From contig NZ_JAAMPA010000002.1 of assembly GCF_011758655.1 (NCBI RefSeq), positions 930,001-994,000 on the forward strand: DNA of 64,000 nucleotides. The letters are read 5' to 3'. A program made the translations under genes and the position numbers. Below the pieces are notes generated by a model, which was not told the origin of the DNA, did not search any database, and saw only the letters and a program-made list of their open reading frames with translations. The number at the start of each line of letters is the position of its first letter. Position 1 is the first letter of the stretch. This DNA comes from Modestobacter marinus (GTDB lineage: Bacteria > Actinomycetota > Actinomycetes > Mycobacteriales > Geodermatophilaceae). Of the stretch, positions 8,354 through 17,643 are shown one piece after another.

Positions 8354-9706
8354 ATGGCCCGCACCCGGATCGCCGACGCCGCCTCCTCCCTCACCGTGCG
8401 CGGCCGCTGCCTGGTCGCCGCCGGCCTGACCCTGGCCGCGCTGGGCGCCCTGCTCGGCGAGCGGGCGCTGGTGCAGCTGGCCGTCTTCGTGCTCGCCCTG
8501 CCGGTGGTGTCGGCCGTCGGGATCGCCCGCCAGCGGTTCCGGGTCGCCACCCGGCGCACCGTCACCCCCGCCCGGCTGCCCCGCGGCGGGTCCGCCGACG
8601 TGCTGCTGGAGCTGGCCAACACCGACCGGCGCGCCGGTGGGCTGTGGCTGCTCACCGAGCACCTGCCGGTCGACCTGGGCGTCCGGCCGCGCTTCGTCGT
8701 GGAACGGCTGGCCAGCGGCAGCACCGCGCCGCTCCGGTACCGGCTGCACGGCTCCCGGCGCGGCCGGTACACCCTCGGGCCGCTGAGCCTGCGGCTGGTC
8801 GACCCCTTCGGCCTCGTGCTGCGCACCGCGACCGGCCACGACACCGCCGCGCTGCTGGTGCTCCCCCGGGTGGTGCCGCTGCACGGCGGCGGGACGCTGA
8901 CCGGCGCCGGGGGCGACGGCGGCGAGGGCGCCCGCCGCTCCATCGCCGTGCACGGCGAGGACGACGTCAGCACCCGGGAGTACCGGCACGGCGACGACCT
9001 GCGCCTGGTGCACTGGCGCGCCACCGCCCGCACCGGCGAGCTGATGGTCCGGCTGGAGGAGCGACCGTGGCGCGCCGCGGCGACGGTGTTCGCCGACACC
9101 CGGTCGACCGTCCACCTGTTGGGGGGCCACGTCGACGGTCCCGCCGGTGACCCGGCCCCGCCGCAGGACACCCTGGAGTGGGTGGTGGAGGCCGCGGCCA
9201 GCATCGGCAGCCACCTGCTGCGCCGGGGCGCCGCGCTGCGGGTCGTGACCGACGGCGGCGAGCTCACCCCCGCCCTCGGCCGGGGACAGCTGGGCCCGGA
9301 CGAGCTCCTCGAACGACTGGCCGGGCTGGGCGGTGCCCCCCAGCCCGGGCTGCAGCTGGGGGTGGAGGCGCTGCGCCGGTCGGGGGCCGACGGGCCGGCC
9401 ATCTGCCTGCTGGGCCTCGTCGGCCCCGACGACGTCGCGGCGCTGGTCCGCGCCCGGTCGGGCCCGGGCCGGGACGTCGCCGTCCTGGTGGACGCGGCGG
9501 CCTGGCTGGACGGCGGGGCCACCCGGGGCCGGCGCCCGCTCAGCCCGGCCGCCCGGGCGGAGCTGTGCACCCGGCAGCAGCAGGCCGGCGACCTGTTCCG
9601 CGCGGCCGGCTGGCAGGTGGCCACGGTCGGCCCCGACCAGGGCGTGGCGCAGCTGTGGAGCCAGGTGGGCAGCCGGGCCGGCGCCGCGGGGGCGGTGCCG
9701 GCATGA
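8354..9706 (+). CDS. DUF58 domain membrane protein
   Basis: Conserved partner of MoxR ATPases, 450 residues. Two hydrophobic helices lie near the N-terminus (about 20-55). A beta-rich extracytoplasmic-like segment contains [20 protein letters not shown]. The DUF58 core ([26 protein letters not shown]) follows, in the von Willebrand-like fold region. Its molecular activity is not known. It lies 31 bp after the MoxR gene, and its stop overlaps the start of the transglutaminase gene (ATGA). Confidence 0.88.
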   Translation: MARTRIADAASSLTVRGRCLVAAGLTLAALGALLGERALVQLAVFVLALPVVSAVGIARQRFRVATRRTVTPARLPRGGSADVLLELANTDRRAGGLWLLTEHLPVDLGVRPRFVVERLASGSTAPLRYRLHGSRRGRYTLGPLSLRLVDPFGLVLRTATGHDTAALLVLPRVVPLHGGGTLTGAGGDGGEGARRSIAVHGEDDVSTREYRHGDDLRLVHWRATARTGELMVRLEERPWRAAATVFADTRSTVHLLGGHVDGPAGDPAPPQDTLEWVVEAAASIGSHLLRRGAALRVVTDGGELTPALGRGQLGPDELLERLAGLGGAPQPGLQLGVEALRRSGADGPAICLLGLVGPDDVAALVRARSGPGRDVAVLVDAAAWLDGGATRGRRPLSPAARAELCTRQQQAGDLFRAAGWQVATVGPDQGVAQLWSQVGSRAGAAGAVPA

Positions 9707-12057
9707 GCGGGCAGGTCGACGAGCTGCCCCGGGCCACCCGCGGCGGGCCGGGCACCGGGATCGCCGTCGCGGTCGCCGTCGGACTCGGGGCGCTCGCGCT
9801 GGACCCGGTCTTCGCCGCCCGCACGTGGCTGCTGCCGGTGACGTTGGTCGTGGCGGCCGTCGGCCTGGGCGGGGTGGGGCTGCGGGCGCTGCTGGACCGG
9901 CTGGTCGACGCCGCCGCGGACGACTCCCCGTGGTGGTCCGGCCCGGCCCGGCTGGCGGTGCCGCTGGGCCAGGTGGCCCTGGTGCTCGTCGTCCTGACCG
10001 TCGTCTTCACGCCCGAGCGCGCCCGGGCGGGCGTGCTGCCGACCCTGGGCAGCCTCGCCGACCTGGCCGGGCTGCTCGCCGACGGCACCGCGGAGATCCA
10101 GGAGCAGACCACCCCGGCGCTGCCGCTGACCGGGCTGGTGGCGCTGACCACCGTCTTCGTCGCCCTGATCGCGCTGGCCGTCGACCTCCTCGCCGTCCCC
10201 GCCCGGCAGCCGGCCCTGGGCGGCCTCGGGCTGCTGGTCCTCTACTGCGTCCCGGTCAGCACCGTGATCGGGGAGGTCGCGCTGATCTCCTTCGCCGCTC
10301 CGGCCGCCGGGTTCGCCGTCCTGCTGTGGGCCGACCAGCGGGGGCGCCTGGTGGGGGACGGCCGGGGCGGCAGCGGGTCGCCGATGGGCACCGGCACCCT
10401 GCCGGCCCTGCGCACCGGCGTGGTGGCCCTGGTCGCCGGTCTGCTGGTGCCGGCGTTCGTGCCCATGCTGGCCGAGGGCTCGCTCGCGGCGGGGCTGGGC
10501 GGCGCGGGCACCGGCAACGGCGTGGGGACGGCGCTGGACCCGGTGGCGGAGATGGCCGGCCAGCTGTCCCTGCCCGAGCCGATCGACCTGCTGGCCCTCG
10601 ACGCCTCGGTGGCCGACCCGGGGTACCTGCGCTCGGTGTCGCTGGACGAGTACAGCGGCGACGTCGGCTGGCGGATGAGCAACCTCGACGGCCAGGAGTC
10701 GATCGCGACCGAGGGGCCCCTGGCACCGCTCCCCGACGCGCGGTCCAGCCGTGCGGTGACGGGCCGGGTCACCGTGCTGGAGCACGACGACCGGTTCCTC
10801 CCGCTCCTGGACTCCCCGCTGTCGGTGCAGGTGCTGGGCTCCGAGGACGAGGACTGGCGCTTCGACCCCGCTGCCCGGACGGTCTTCGGCCGGGACGTGA
10901 CCACCGGGGGGCTCTCCTACCGGTTCACCGCCCAGCAGCCACAGCCGAGCACCGCGGAGCTGGCCGCCGCGCCGCTGGACGCCGGCGACCCCCTGGTGCA
11001 GCGCTACACGGCCCTGCCGGACCTCGACCCCAGCGTCACGGCCCTGGCCGAGCAGCTGACCGACCCGGCGCAGTCGCCCTACGAGCGGGTCCGGGCGGTG
11101 CTCGGCCTGTTCACCGACCCGGCCAACGGCTTCACCTACAGCCTGTCCACCAGCCAGGGCACCACCGGCGACGACCTCGCCGACTTCCTCCGGCTCAAGC
11201 GGGGCTACTGCGAGCAGTACGCCGGTGCGATGGCCGTGCTGGTCCGGGCAGCGGGGGTGCCGGCCCGGGTGGTGCTCGGCTACACCCCCGGCCAGGCCGA
11301 GGAGGACGGCGAGCGGCTGGTCACCACCGACGACGCGCACGCCTGGGTCGAGGCCTGGTTCGCCGGCATCGGCTGGATCCCCTTCGACCCGACCCCGATC
11401 GCCGCCGACCGCGCCGTGGAGCTCCCCTGGGCGCCGCGCACCGACGCGGCCGACGACGACACCCCGGACTCGTTCACGCCGGGAGCCGACGTCCCGGTGC
11501 CGGCCGCGCCGACCGCCGAGCTGGACCGGGACGACCAGTACGTGCCCCCGCTGGCGCCCCAGGCAGCACCGCAGCAGGAGCTCACGCCGTGGCTGCTCGG
11601 GGCCACGGGCACCCTGGTCGTCCTCGCCCTGGCCGCGGTGCCGTTCCTCGTCCGCCGCCGGCAGCGCGCGGCCCGGCTGGCCGAGGGACGCCCGGGCGCC
11701 CTGTGGGACGAGCTGCTGGCGACCACCCTCGACCTCGGGGTCGAGCTGCCCGGCACCTCGACCGCCCGCCAGCTGGCCCGCGAGCTGGCCCATCGGCTCG
11801 CCGACACCGACCCGGCCGTGGTCGCGGCGGTGCGGACCCTCGCGCTGGCCCAGGAGCGGGCGGTGTACGGCCCGCCGGCGGGCCGGCCCGGCGCGGACCC
11901 GACGCTGCGCGGGGCGCTGACGACGGTGCGGCGGGCGTTGCTCCGCTCGGCCACCCGCGGCCAGCGGGTCCGGGCGGCGGTGTGGCCGGCCTCCACGCTG
12001 ACGGCGGCCGCGGGCTGGGCGGCCGCCCGGGCCCCCCGGCGACCCCGCTCGGCCTGA
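9703..12057 (+). CDS. TgpA-type transglutaminase membrane protein
   Basis: This 784-residue protein begins with several transmembrane helices in the first 270 residues. An extracytoplasmic transglutaminase core follows. The nucleophile is the Cys in [21 protein letters not shown], the His lies in [10 protein letters not shown], and the Asp in WIPFDPTP. Another helix (about [21 protein letters not shown]) and a cytoplasmic DUF4129-like tail complete it. It resembles the TgpA family, which is coupled to MoxR/DUF58 genes. The reaction (crosslinking or peptide hydrolysis) and substrate are unknown. The start overlaps the DUF58 stop by 4 bp. Confidence 0.9.
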   Translation: MSGQVDELPRATRGGPGTGIAVAVAVGLGALALDPVFAARTWLLPVTLVVAAVGLGGVGLRALLDRLVDAAADDSPWWSGPARLAVPLGQVALVLVVLTVVFTPERARAGVLPTLGSLADLAGLLADGTAEIQEQTTPALPLTGLVALTTVFVALIALAVDLLAVPARQPALGGLGLLVLYCVPVSTVIGEVALISFAAPAAGFAVLLWADQRGRLVGDGRGGSGSPMGTGTLPALRTGVVALVAGLLVPAFVPMLAEGSLAAGLGGAGTGNGVGTALDPVAEMAGQLSLPEPIDLLALDASVADPGYLRSVSLDEYSGDVGWRMSNLDGQESIATEGPLAPLPDARSSRAVTGRVTVLEHDDRFLPLLDSPLSVQVLGSEDEDWRFDPAARTVFGRDVTTGGLSYRFTAQQPQPSTAELAAAPLDAGDPLVQRYTALPDLDPSVTALAEQLTDPAQSPYERVRAVLGLFTDPANGFTYSLSTSQGTTGDDLADFLRLKRGYCEQYAGAMAVLVRAAGVPARVVLGYTPGQAEEDGERLVTTDDAHAWVEAWFAGIGWIPFDPTPIAADRAVELPWAPRTDAADDDTPDSFTPGADVPVPAAPTAELDRDDQYVPPLAPQAAPQQELTPWLLGATGTLVVLALAAVPFLVRRRQRAARLAEGRPGALWDELLATTLDLGVELPGTSTARQLARELAHRLADTDPAVVAAVRTLALAQERAVYGPPAGRPGADPTLRGALTTVRRALLRSATRGQRVRAAVWPASTLTAAAGWAAARAPRRPRSA

Positions 12058-12132
12058 CCACGGGGCCGGAGCTGGTTACCGTGACCGGGTCGGTGTCGTC
12101 GTCACCGGCTCCCCCCAGCTGCGGAGTGCCCC

Positions 12133-13089
12133 TTGCGTGAGATCGCCGTCTTCGCCGGCAGTGCCCACCCCGAGCTCGCCGCGGAGATGTGCGCCCAGCT
12201 GGGCGTGCCGCTGCAGCCGGTGCGGATGACCCGGTTCGCCAACGACTGCCTCGAGGTGCAGCTGCAGGCCAACTGCCGCGAGCGCGACGTCTTCCTGGTG
12301 CAGCCGCTGGTCACCCCGGTGCAGGAGAACCTGGTCGAGCTGCTGCTGATGATCGACGCAGCCCGTGGTGCCTCGGCCGCCCGGATCACCGTGGTGATGC
12401 CGCACTACGCCTACGCGCGCTCGGACAAGAAGGACGCGCCGCGGATCTCCATCGGCGGCCGGCTGATCGCCGACCTCATGGTGGCGGCCGGCGCCAGCCG
12501 GGTGCTGGCCATGACGCTGCACTCCCCGCAGGTGCACGGCTTCTTCAGCGTGCCGGTCGACCACCTGCACGCCCTGCGGGAGCTGGCCGACCACTTCCGG
12601 GCCCTGGACCTCTCGCGCACCACCGTGGTCTCCCCCGACCTGGGGAACGCCAAGGAGGCCGCGGCCTTCGCCCGCCGGCTCGGGGTCCCGGTCGCGGCAG
12701 GGGCCAAGCAGCGGTACGCCGACGACCGGGTCAGCATCAGCGCGGTGATCGGGGACGTCGCCGACCGCGACGTCATCGTGCTGGACGACGAGATCGCCAA
12801 GGGCAGCACGGTGCTGGAGCTCATCGACCGGCTGCGGGAGGCCGGCGCCCGCACGATCCGGGTGGCCTGCACGCACGGCCTGTTCACCGCCGGTGCGCTG
12901 GAGCGGATCGGTGCCCAGTCCGACGTCGTGGAGATCGTCTGCACCAACACCGTGCCGGTGCCGGCCGACGCCTCGGAGAAGCTGACCGTGCTGTCGGTCG
13001 CGCCGGCACTGGCCCAGGCCGTGCAGCGGATCCACGACGGGGAGTCGGTCAGCGCGCTGTTCGACACGACGGCGACCCCGGAGGTCTGA
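12133..13089 (+). CDS. Ribose-phosphate pyrophosphokinase paralogue
   Basis: PRPP synthetase-family protein of 318 residues. It has RFANDCLEVQLQ, a YAYARSDKKDAPRISIGGRLIADL segment at the ATP/regulatory region, LHSPQVHGFFSVPVDHL and VVSPDLGNAKEA. The PRPP loop is VLDDEIAKGSTVLEL, unlike the usual DDxxDTGGT, so catalysis or regulation may differ from housekeeping Prs. The only in-frame start at this end is TTG at 12133, seven bases after GGAG. It appears monocistronic, ending at a strong hairpin. A canonical prs probably exists elsewhere in the genome. Confidence 0.85.
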   Translation: MREIAVFAGSAHPELAAEMCAQLGVPLQPVRMTRFANDCLEVQLQANCRERDVFLVQPLVTPVQENLVELLLMIDAARGASAARITVVMPHYAYARSDKKDAPRISIGGRLIADLMVAAGASRVLAMTLHSPQVHGFFSVPVDHLHALRELADHFRALDLSRTTVVSPDLGNAKEAAAFARRLGVPVAAGAKQRYADDRVSISAVIGDVADRDVIVLDDEIAKGSTVLELIDRLREAGARTIRVACTHGLFTAGALERIGAQSDVVEIVCTNTVPVPADASEKLTVLSVAPALAQAVQRIHDGESVSALFDTTATPEV

Positions 13090-13102
13090 GCCCGCCGGAG
13101 AG

Positions 13103-13143
13103 GCCAGCAGCCGCCGTCCCCGGACGGGACGGCGGCTGCTGGC
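13103..13143. terminator. Bidirectional terminator hairpin
   Basis: Perfect 17-bp inverted repeat (GCCAGCAGCCGCCGTCC and its complement) around a 7-base loop. It lies between the convergent prs-like gene and the DUF3040 gene. There is no U-tract, as is usual in high-GC actinobacteria. Confidence 0.85.
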
Positions 13144-13165
13144 TCAGCGGGTGGGCCGGCGTGCG

Positions 13166-13573
13166 CTACTGGTCGTAGCGGCGGCGGAAGCGCTCCTCGA
13201 GGCGGCCCTTCAGCGGCTGGCGGCGCGGCTTGGCGCTGCTGCTGCCACCGCGGCCGTTGCCCGCCGGGCGCCCGGCGGGGCCGGAGCCGGCCGGCACGAC
13301 GCCGGTCGCGGCCTTGTAGTTCAGGACCCCGAGGACGGCGCCTCCGAAGGCCACCAGGAAGCCCAGCACGCCGAGGAAGACGTTGGGCACGGCCACACCG
13401 CCGACCACGACGGCCAGGCCGACGACCACCAGGACGGCGCCCAGCTGCAGCTTGCGGCGGGCCTTCTGCCGCCGGTCGCCCGTGCGGACGGTCGAGGCGA
13501 ACTTCGGATCGTCATCGACGAGGGCGCGCTCGATCTGCTCCAGCAGACGCTGCTCGTGCTCGGAGAGCGGCAC
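13166..13573 (-). CDS. DUF3040 membrane protein
   Basis: Small actinobacterial membrane protein of 135 residues beginning MPLSEHEQRLLEQIERAL, the DUF3040 signature. Two hydrophobic helices (about 40-60 and 63-80) are followed by a Gly/Arg/Lys-rich cytoplasmic tail. The GTG at 13573 is preferred over an upstream start because CTGGAGG lies six bases ahead and homology starts there. The function is unknown. The gene ends with TAG, one of several genuine TAG terminators in this window. Confidence 0.88.
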   Translation of the reverse strand: MPLSEHEQRLLEQIERALVDDDPKFASTVRTGDRRQKARRKLQLGAVLVVVGLAVVVGGVAVPNVFLGVLGFLVAFGGAVLGVLNYKAATGVVPAGSGPAGRPAGNGRGGSSSAKPRRQPLKGRLEERFRRRYDQ

Positions 13574-13737
13574 GTCGACCTCCAGGTACAAGTGCAAGAA
13601 ACCACCGGCGGCAGTCCGCCCGCGGTGCCACCGAGGATACGAGCCGTTTGCGGCCTGCGAAAGGCGAGTCGCCGTCGACACACCCAGCTTGGTACCGGTC
13701 GCCGTCCCGCGGCGTCCTCGCCGGGCAGACGCCCAGC

Positions 13738-14976
13738 TCAGCGGGGCGGTCCCGGAGACGGGTCGCGCGCAACCCGTCCAGCGCCCGGCACCTGCCGGCG
13801 GCCGAGCAGGGTGGCCGGCCGGACGGCGCCGGCCCCGAAGCGCCGGGCGGCCCGGTCGGCGGCCAGCTCGGCGTCCCGGCGACCGTGCTCGCGCGCCCCC
13901 AGCTCGAGCTGGCGGGCGGTCGAACCGGCCTCCACCAGCCCCTCGGCCCGCACCCCGACCAGCCGGATCCGGGCCCGGTCCAGCCCCAGGGCGTCGAAGA
14001 GCGTGCGAGCGGTGTCGTAGAGCTCCTGGCCCACGTCGGTGGGGACCTTCAGCGTGCGGGAGCGGGTGATCGTGGTGAAGTCGGCGAACCGGATCTTCAC
14101 GGTGACCGTGCGGGCGAGGTGACCGGTCGAGCGCAGCCGCCCCGCCGTCCGCTCGGCCAGGTGCAGCAGCTCCCGGTGGATCACCTGCGGATCGTCGACG
14201 TCGGTGCCGAAGGTCTCCTCGGCACCGGTGGACCGGTCGGGCTCGTCGGGGACCACCCGCCGGGAGTCACGGCCCCAGGCGAGCTCGTGCAGGTGGCTGC
14301 CGGCCGCCTGGCCCACCGCCCGCTGCAGGGTCCGGGCCGGCACGTGCGCCAGGTCGCCGACCGTGCGCAGGCCCAGCCGGAGCAGCACCTCCTCGGTCTT
14401 GGGACCGACCCCCCACAGGGCGCCGACCGGCAGCGGGTGCAGGAACTCCATGACCTCGGCCGGTGGCACGACCAGCAGCCCGTCGGGCTTGGCCCGGGTG
14501 GAGGCCAGCTTGGCCACGAACTTGCTGCCGGCCACCCCGACCGAGCAGGTGATCCCCTGCTCGTCGTAGACCCGGGCCCGGATGTACTCCCCGATCGCCA
14601 CCGGGTCGCCCAGCCGGCGGCCGCTGCCGGAGACGTCGAGGAAGGCCTCGTCCAGGCTCAGCGGCTCGACCAGCGGGGTGAGGGAGCGGAACAGCGCCAT
14701 CACCGACCGGGACACCTCGGCGTACAGGTCGAGGTCGCCGGGGAGCACGGTGGCCGTCGGACACAGGCGCAACGCCCGGGAGGTCGGCATGGCGCTGTGC
14801 ACCCCGTACCGGCGGGCCTCGTAGGTGGCCGAGGTGACGACCCCGCGGTTGCCCACCCCGCCGACGATGACCGGCGTGCCCGCCAGCTCGGGGTGCCGAC
14901 GCACCTCGACGCTGGCGAAGAAGGCGTCCATGTCGACGTGCAGCACCGTGCAGCCGGCAGCCCGGTCCCTGGTCAC
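13738..14976 (-). CDS. dinB: DNA polymerase IV (Y family)
   Basis: Translesion DNA polymerase of 412 residues. The catalytic site shows VDMDAFFASVE (Asp15) and SLDEAFLDVS (Asp109, Glu110). Fingers/palm segments ATYEARRYGVHSAMP and GVAGSKFVAKLAS, a helix-hairpin-helix and a little-finger domain follow. A perfect SOS box sits 24 bp upstream of the GTG start, so it should be induced by DNA damage through LexA. A clear C-terminal beta-clamp motif is not obvious to me. Confidence 0.93.
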   Translation of the reverse strand: MTRDRAAGCTVLHVDMDAFFASVEVRRHPELAGTPVIVGGVGNRGVVTSATYEARRYGVHSAMPTSRALRLCPTATVLPGDLDLYAEVSRSVMALFRSLTPLVEPLSLDEAFLDVSGSGRRLGDPVAIGEYIRARVYDEQGITCSVGVAGSKFVAKLASTRAKPDGLLVVPPAEVMEFLHPLPVGALWGVGPKTEEVLLRLGLRTVGDLAHVPARTLQRAVGQAAGSHLHELAWGRDSRRVVPDEPDRSTGAEETFGTDVDDPQVIHRELLHLAERTAGRLRSTGHLARTVTVKIRFADFTTITRSRTLKVPTDVGQELYDTARTLFDALGLDRARIRLVGVRAEGLVEAGSTARQLELGAREHGRRDAELAADRAARRFGAGAVRPATLLGRRQVPGAGRVARDPSPGPPR

Positions 14977-14999
14977 CGCACCCCCTGCGTCCCCGTGGA

Positions 15000-15015
15000 T
15001 CGAACACCTGTTCGA
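15000..15015 (-). promoter_or_regulatory. LexA SOS box ahead of dinB
   Basis: TCGAACACCTGTTCGA is a perfect match to the actinobacterial SOS box TCGAAC-N4-GTTCGA. It is flanked by further dyad bases (CGTGGA...CCCACG). It ends 24 bp upstream of the dinB start. Confidence 0.9.
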
Positions 15016-15039
15016 CCCACGGGGGACGATAGCGGGTCG

Positions 15040-15069
15040 GGCGCGGGGACCGTGGCAGGTCCCCGCGCC
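15040..15069 (-). terminator. Terminator of the four-helix membrane protein gene
   Basis: 12-bp perfect stem GGCGCGGGGACC with its complement around a 6-base loop. It lies 9 bp beyond the stop codon of the upstream gene and 25 bp before the dinB SOS box, so it insulates dinB. Confidence 0.8.
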
Positions 15070-15078
15070 TGTCGCGGA

Positions 15079-15798
15079 TCAGCGGGTGGTGGTCACCCGG
15101 TCGTCCGCGGTGTCCTTCTTCGACGGCCACATCTTGGCGCCGAGGACGCCACCGAGCGCCGACAGGAGGACGGCCACGCCCATCACCAGGACGGCCCAGC
15201 TGGCCACCGACTGGGCGTTGTCCACGACCGGGGCGAGCTGCGCGGCGGGGGCGTTGCTGTTCTGCTGCAGCACGCCGAGCTGGCCGACGACGTCACCGAC
15301 GGCGCCCAGCACCGCGCCGCCGCCGAGCAGGCTGAGCACCAGGAACGTCGCCATGCCCAGCGCCCACACCAGGACGCCGTGCAGGATCCCGTCGCTCACG
15401 CCCCGCCAGATCGCCGAGGCCGCCGCGGTCAGCCCACCGAGGAAGAAGGCGCCCCACAGGATCGCCGTGCTGATCCAGTCGGCGTTGGAGCCGCCGGCGC
15501 CCTCGATGTCCCACCAGCCGAGGGCGAAGGTGATCAGGTTGAACAGGACGAAGGAGGAGACGGCCACGAGCAGGCCCGCCCACACCGGACCCCACCGGAC
15601 CCGGTCCCGTCGCGGCGGGGCCACCGACACGTGCGTCGGCTCCTCGCGCCGCTCCACCTCGTGGACCGCCGGCTCGCGGAGCACCGGCTCGGCCCGCACC
15701 TCGCGGGTGGCGCCGACGGTCGTCTCCCGTGTCGCGTCGCTCCCCGGGGTGGTGGCTCCCGAGGTGGTGGCGTCTGTCCGTGCACGACTCTCTGTCAT
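15079..15798 (-). CDS. Four-helix membrane protein of unknown function
   Basis: The product has 239 residues. A hydrophilic Thr/Arg/Glu-rich N-terminal tail of about 85 residues is followed by four predicted transmembrane helices (starting near WGPVWAGLLVAVSSFVLF, WISTAILWGAFFLGG, GVLVWALGMATFLVL and ASWAVLVMGVAVLL). The C-terminus is short and charged (KMWPSKKDTADDR). The ATG at 15798 has AGAGGA upstream. I do not recognise a family with certainty. Stress-linked YrzE-like membrane proteins have a similar layout, but no catalytic residues are visible. Confidence 0.75.
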   Translation of the reverse strand: MTESRARTDATTSGATTPGSDATRETTVGATREVRAEPVLREPAVHEVERREEPTHVSVAPPRRDRVRWGPVWAGLLVAVSSFVLFNLITFALGWWDIEGAGGSNADWISTAILWGAFFLGGLTAAASAIWRGVSDGILHGVLVWALGMATFLVLSLLGGGAVLGAVGDVVGQLGVLQQNSNAPAAQLAPVVDNAQSVASWAVLVMGVAVLLSALGGVLGAKMWPSKKDTADDRVTTTR

Positions 15799-16024
15799 GA
15801 CCCGTGTCCTCTCGTGCGTCGTCTGTGGTGTGCAGTCCTGGCATTGCCCACCGGCGAGCACTCCCACGTCGCCCGTCCGATCGTGACCGGATCGTCATCG
15901 GGCGGTGCGGGAGCCGGGACGCGCAGCCACACCCGCAGGCAGGTGTGGGCAGTCGATCATCGCGGTAGAACTGCTCTCAGGTGGTCGCCGGCCGGCGGCC
16001 ACGAGGACGACGATCGGAGGAACC
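15799..16024. other. Divergent intergenic region
   Basis: 226 bp between the membrane protein gene (minus) and the GGAD-repeat peptide gene (plus). It contains a short dyad (CCACACCCGCAGGCAGGTGTGGGC near 15928-15950) and ends in a strong GGAGGA ribosome site. I see no gene and no confident promoter boxes. Confidence 0.4.
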
Positions 16025-16276
16025 ATGGCGTTCGACGACGACGACATGACCAGCACCGAGGGCCCCGCGGACTCGGGCGCGGGCGAGGGCACGCCGGGTC
16101 AGCACGACGGCGGTGCCGATGGTGGCGCCGACGGCGGCGCTGACGGCGGTGCCGATGGTGGCGCTGACGGCGGCGCCGATGGTGGTGCCGACGGCGGCGC
16201 CGAGGGCCCGGCCGACTCCAGTGCCGGCGGCGGCACCCCCGGCCAGCACGACGGCGGCGCGGACGGCTCGGCCTGA
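16025..16276 (+). CDS. GGAD-repeat acidic small peptide
   Basis: This 83-residue acidic peptide starts MAFDDDDMTSTEGPAD. A 23-residue unit (GPADSGAGEGTPGQHDGGADGGA) appears at the N-terminal side and again, slightly diverged, at the end. Between them lie seven GGAD tetrapeptides and one GGAE. It has no Cys, no Lys and no hydrophobic segment. The ATG follows GGAGGA closely, and GC-phased coding plus a stop only 2 bp before the JmjC gene support a real gene. From memory, similar actinobacterial peptides are sometimes labelled BatC. A precursor or substrate role for the adjacent oxygenase is my inference. Confidence 0.75.
   Translation: MAFDDDDMTSTEGPADSGAGEGTPGQHDGGADGGADGGADGGADGGADGGADGGADGGAEGPADSSAGGGTPGQHDGGADGSA
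16109..16204 (+). repeat. 12-bp tandem repeat encoding (GGAD)7-GGAE
   Basis: Eight units of GGYGCYGAYGGY-type sequence in phase with the reading frame. The third bases vary while the protein stays constant, which argues for selection on the peptide rather than recent DNA slippage alone. Confidence 0.85.
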
Positions 16277-16278
16277 CC

Positions 16279-17643
16279 GTGCTCGACCCTGAACGGCAGG
16301 ACCGGGCGCCGTCCTCCTCGGAGGGCGGTGCCCGCTCCTGGGCGGAGAGCGCTGCCCGCCCGGCGCTGCGCCGCTGCATCCGGGTCGAGCCGGACGTGTT
16401 CGCCGCCGAGCACTGGTCCCGCCGCCCCCTGCTGTCCACCGCCGAGGAGCTCGGCGGCACCTTCACCGACCTGCTCGACCTCGACGCGGTCGACGAGCTG
16501 CTGAGCACCCGCGGGCTGCGGACGCCGTTCCTGCGGATCGCCAAGGACGGCGCCGTCGTCGACGCCAAGCGCTTCACCAGCCCCCAGGGCGCCGGTGCCG
16601 AGGTGGCCGACCAGGTCTCCTCCGACGCGGTGCTGCGCCTGTTCGCCGACGGGAGCACCGTCGTCCTGCAGGGCCTGCACCGGCTCTGGCCGCCGCTGAT
16701 CGAGTTCGCCGGCCAGCTCGCCGCCGACCTCGGGCACCCCACCCAGGTCAACGCCTACGTCACCCCGCCGTCCTCGCGCGGGTTCTCCCCGCACTACGAC
16801 GTGCACGACGTGTTCGTGCTGCAGGTCGCCGGGGAGAAGCACTGGACGATCCACGAGCCGGTGCTCACCGACCCGCTGCGCACCCACCCCTGGGCCGACC
16901 GGGCCGACGAGGTCGCCGCCGCCGCGCAGCGCCCGCCGGTGATCGACGCGGTGCTGCGCCCCGGCGACGCCCTCTACCTGCCCCGCGGCTACCTGCACTC
17001 GGCGGTCGCGCTCGGGGAGATCAGCGCCCACCTGACCGTCGGCGTGCACTCGGTGACCCGCTGGGGCGCCGTGGAGTCCGCGCTGGACCTGGTGCGGACC
17101 CTGGCCGCCGACGACCCCACGCTGCGCGGCTCGCTGCCGCTCGGCGTCGACCTGGCCGACCCCGCCGCCACCACCGAGGACGTCGCCGCGGTGCTGTCGG
17201 GCCTGCAGCGCTGGCTCGGCGAGGTCGACCCGGCCGCCGTGGCCGACGGGCTGCGGGCCCGCACCTGGGCGCAGGTGCGGCCGGCCCCGGTGTCGCCGCT
17301 GGCCCAGTCCGGCGCGCTCGCCACGCTGACCGCCGACACCGTGCTGCAGGTGCGGCCGCTGCTGCGCCTGCAGCTGCGCGAGCCGGCCGGCGGACGGGTC
17401 GCCCTGGTCGCCGGCCGCCGCACCCACGACCTGCCGGCCAGCACCCACCCGGCGCTGGCCGCGCTGCTGGACACCGGCGAGCTCAAGGTCGGTGACCTGC
17501 CCGGGCTGGACGCCGCCGACCAGCTCACCCTGGCCCGCCGGCTGGTGACCGAGGCGATCGCCGTCGTCCCGGGGGCCCGGCCCGGCGGTGCCCCCGGCGG
17601 GGCGGGGCACGATGGGGGCCGTGACGACCGCCCCGAGGCCTGA
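16279..17643 (+). CDS. JmjC/cupin 2-oxoglutarate oxygenase, ribosomal-oxygenase type
   Basis: Fe(II)/2-oxoglutarate-dependent protein hydroxylase of 454 residues, in the Cupin_4 group that includes YcfD/RoxA, MINA53 and NO66. The iron facial triad is visible as His172 and Asp174 in FSPHYDVHDVFVLQVAGEKHW and His240 in LYLPRGYLHSAV. A dimerisation/winged-helix-like C-terminal half follows. Known members hydroxylate Arg or His of ribosomal proteins. The GTG start lies only 2 bp after the stop of the repeat peptide, suggesting co-translation and a possible enzyme-substrate pair. A ribosomal substrate is the alternative. Confidence 0.88.
   Translation: MLDPERQDRAPSSSEGGARSWAESAARPALRRCIRVEPDVFAAEHWSRRPLLSTAEELGGTFTDLLDLDAVDELLSTRGLRTPFLRIAKDGAVVDAKRFTSPQGAGAEVADQVSSDAVLRLFADGSTVVLQGLHRLWPPLIEFAGQLAADLGHPTQVNAYVTPPSSRGFSPHYDVHDVFVLQVAGEKHWTIHEPVLTDPLRTHPWADRADEVAAAAQRPPVIDAVLRPGDALYLPRGYLHSAVALGEISAHLTVGVHSVTRWGAVESALDLVRTLAADDPTLRGSLPLGVDLADPAATTEDVAAVLSGLQRWLGEVDPAAVADGLRARTWAQVRPAPVSPLAQSGALATLTADTVLQVRPLLRLQLREPAGGRVALVAGRRTHDLPASTHPALAALLDTGELKVGDLPGLDAADQLTLARRLVTEAIAVVPGARPGGAPGGAGHDGGRDDRPEA

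Noticed and set aside
7252..11793. A 1,513-codon open frame on the minus strand opposite moxR/DUF58/tgpA
   Set aside because: It is antisense to three clear genes, with low-complexity composition and no ribosome site or domain.
16109..16204. GGAD repeat as non-coding satellite
   Set aside because: It lies in frame within a gene with a strong ribosome site, third bases vary synonymously, and the flanking peptide unit is duplicated.
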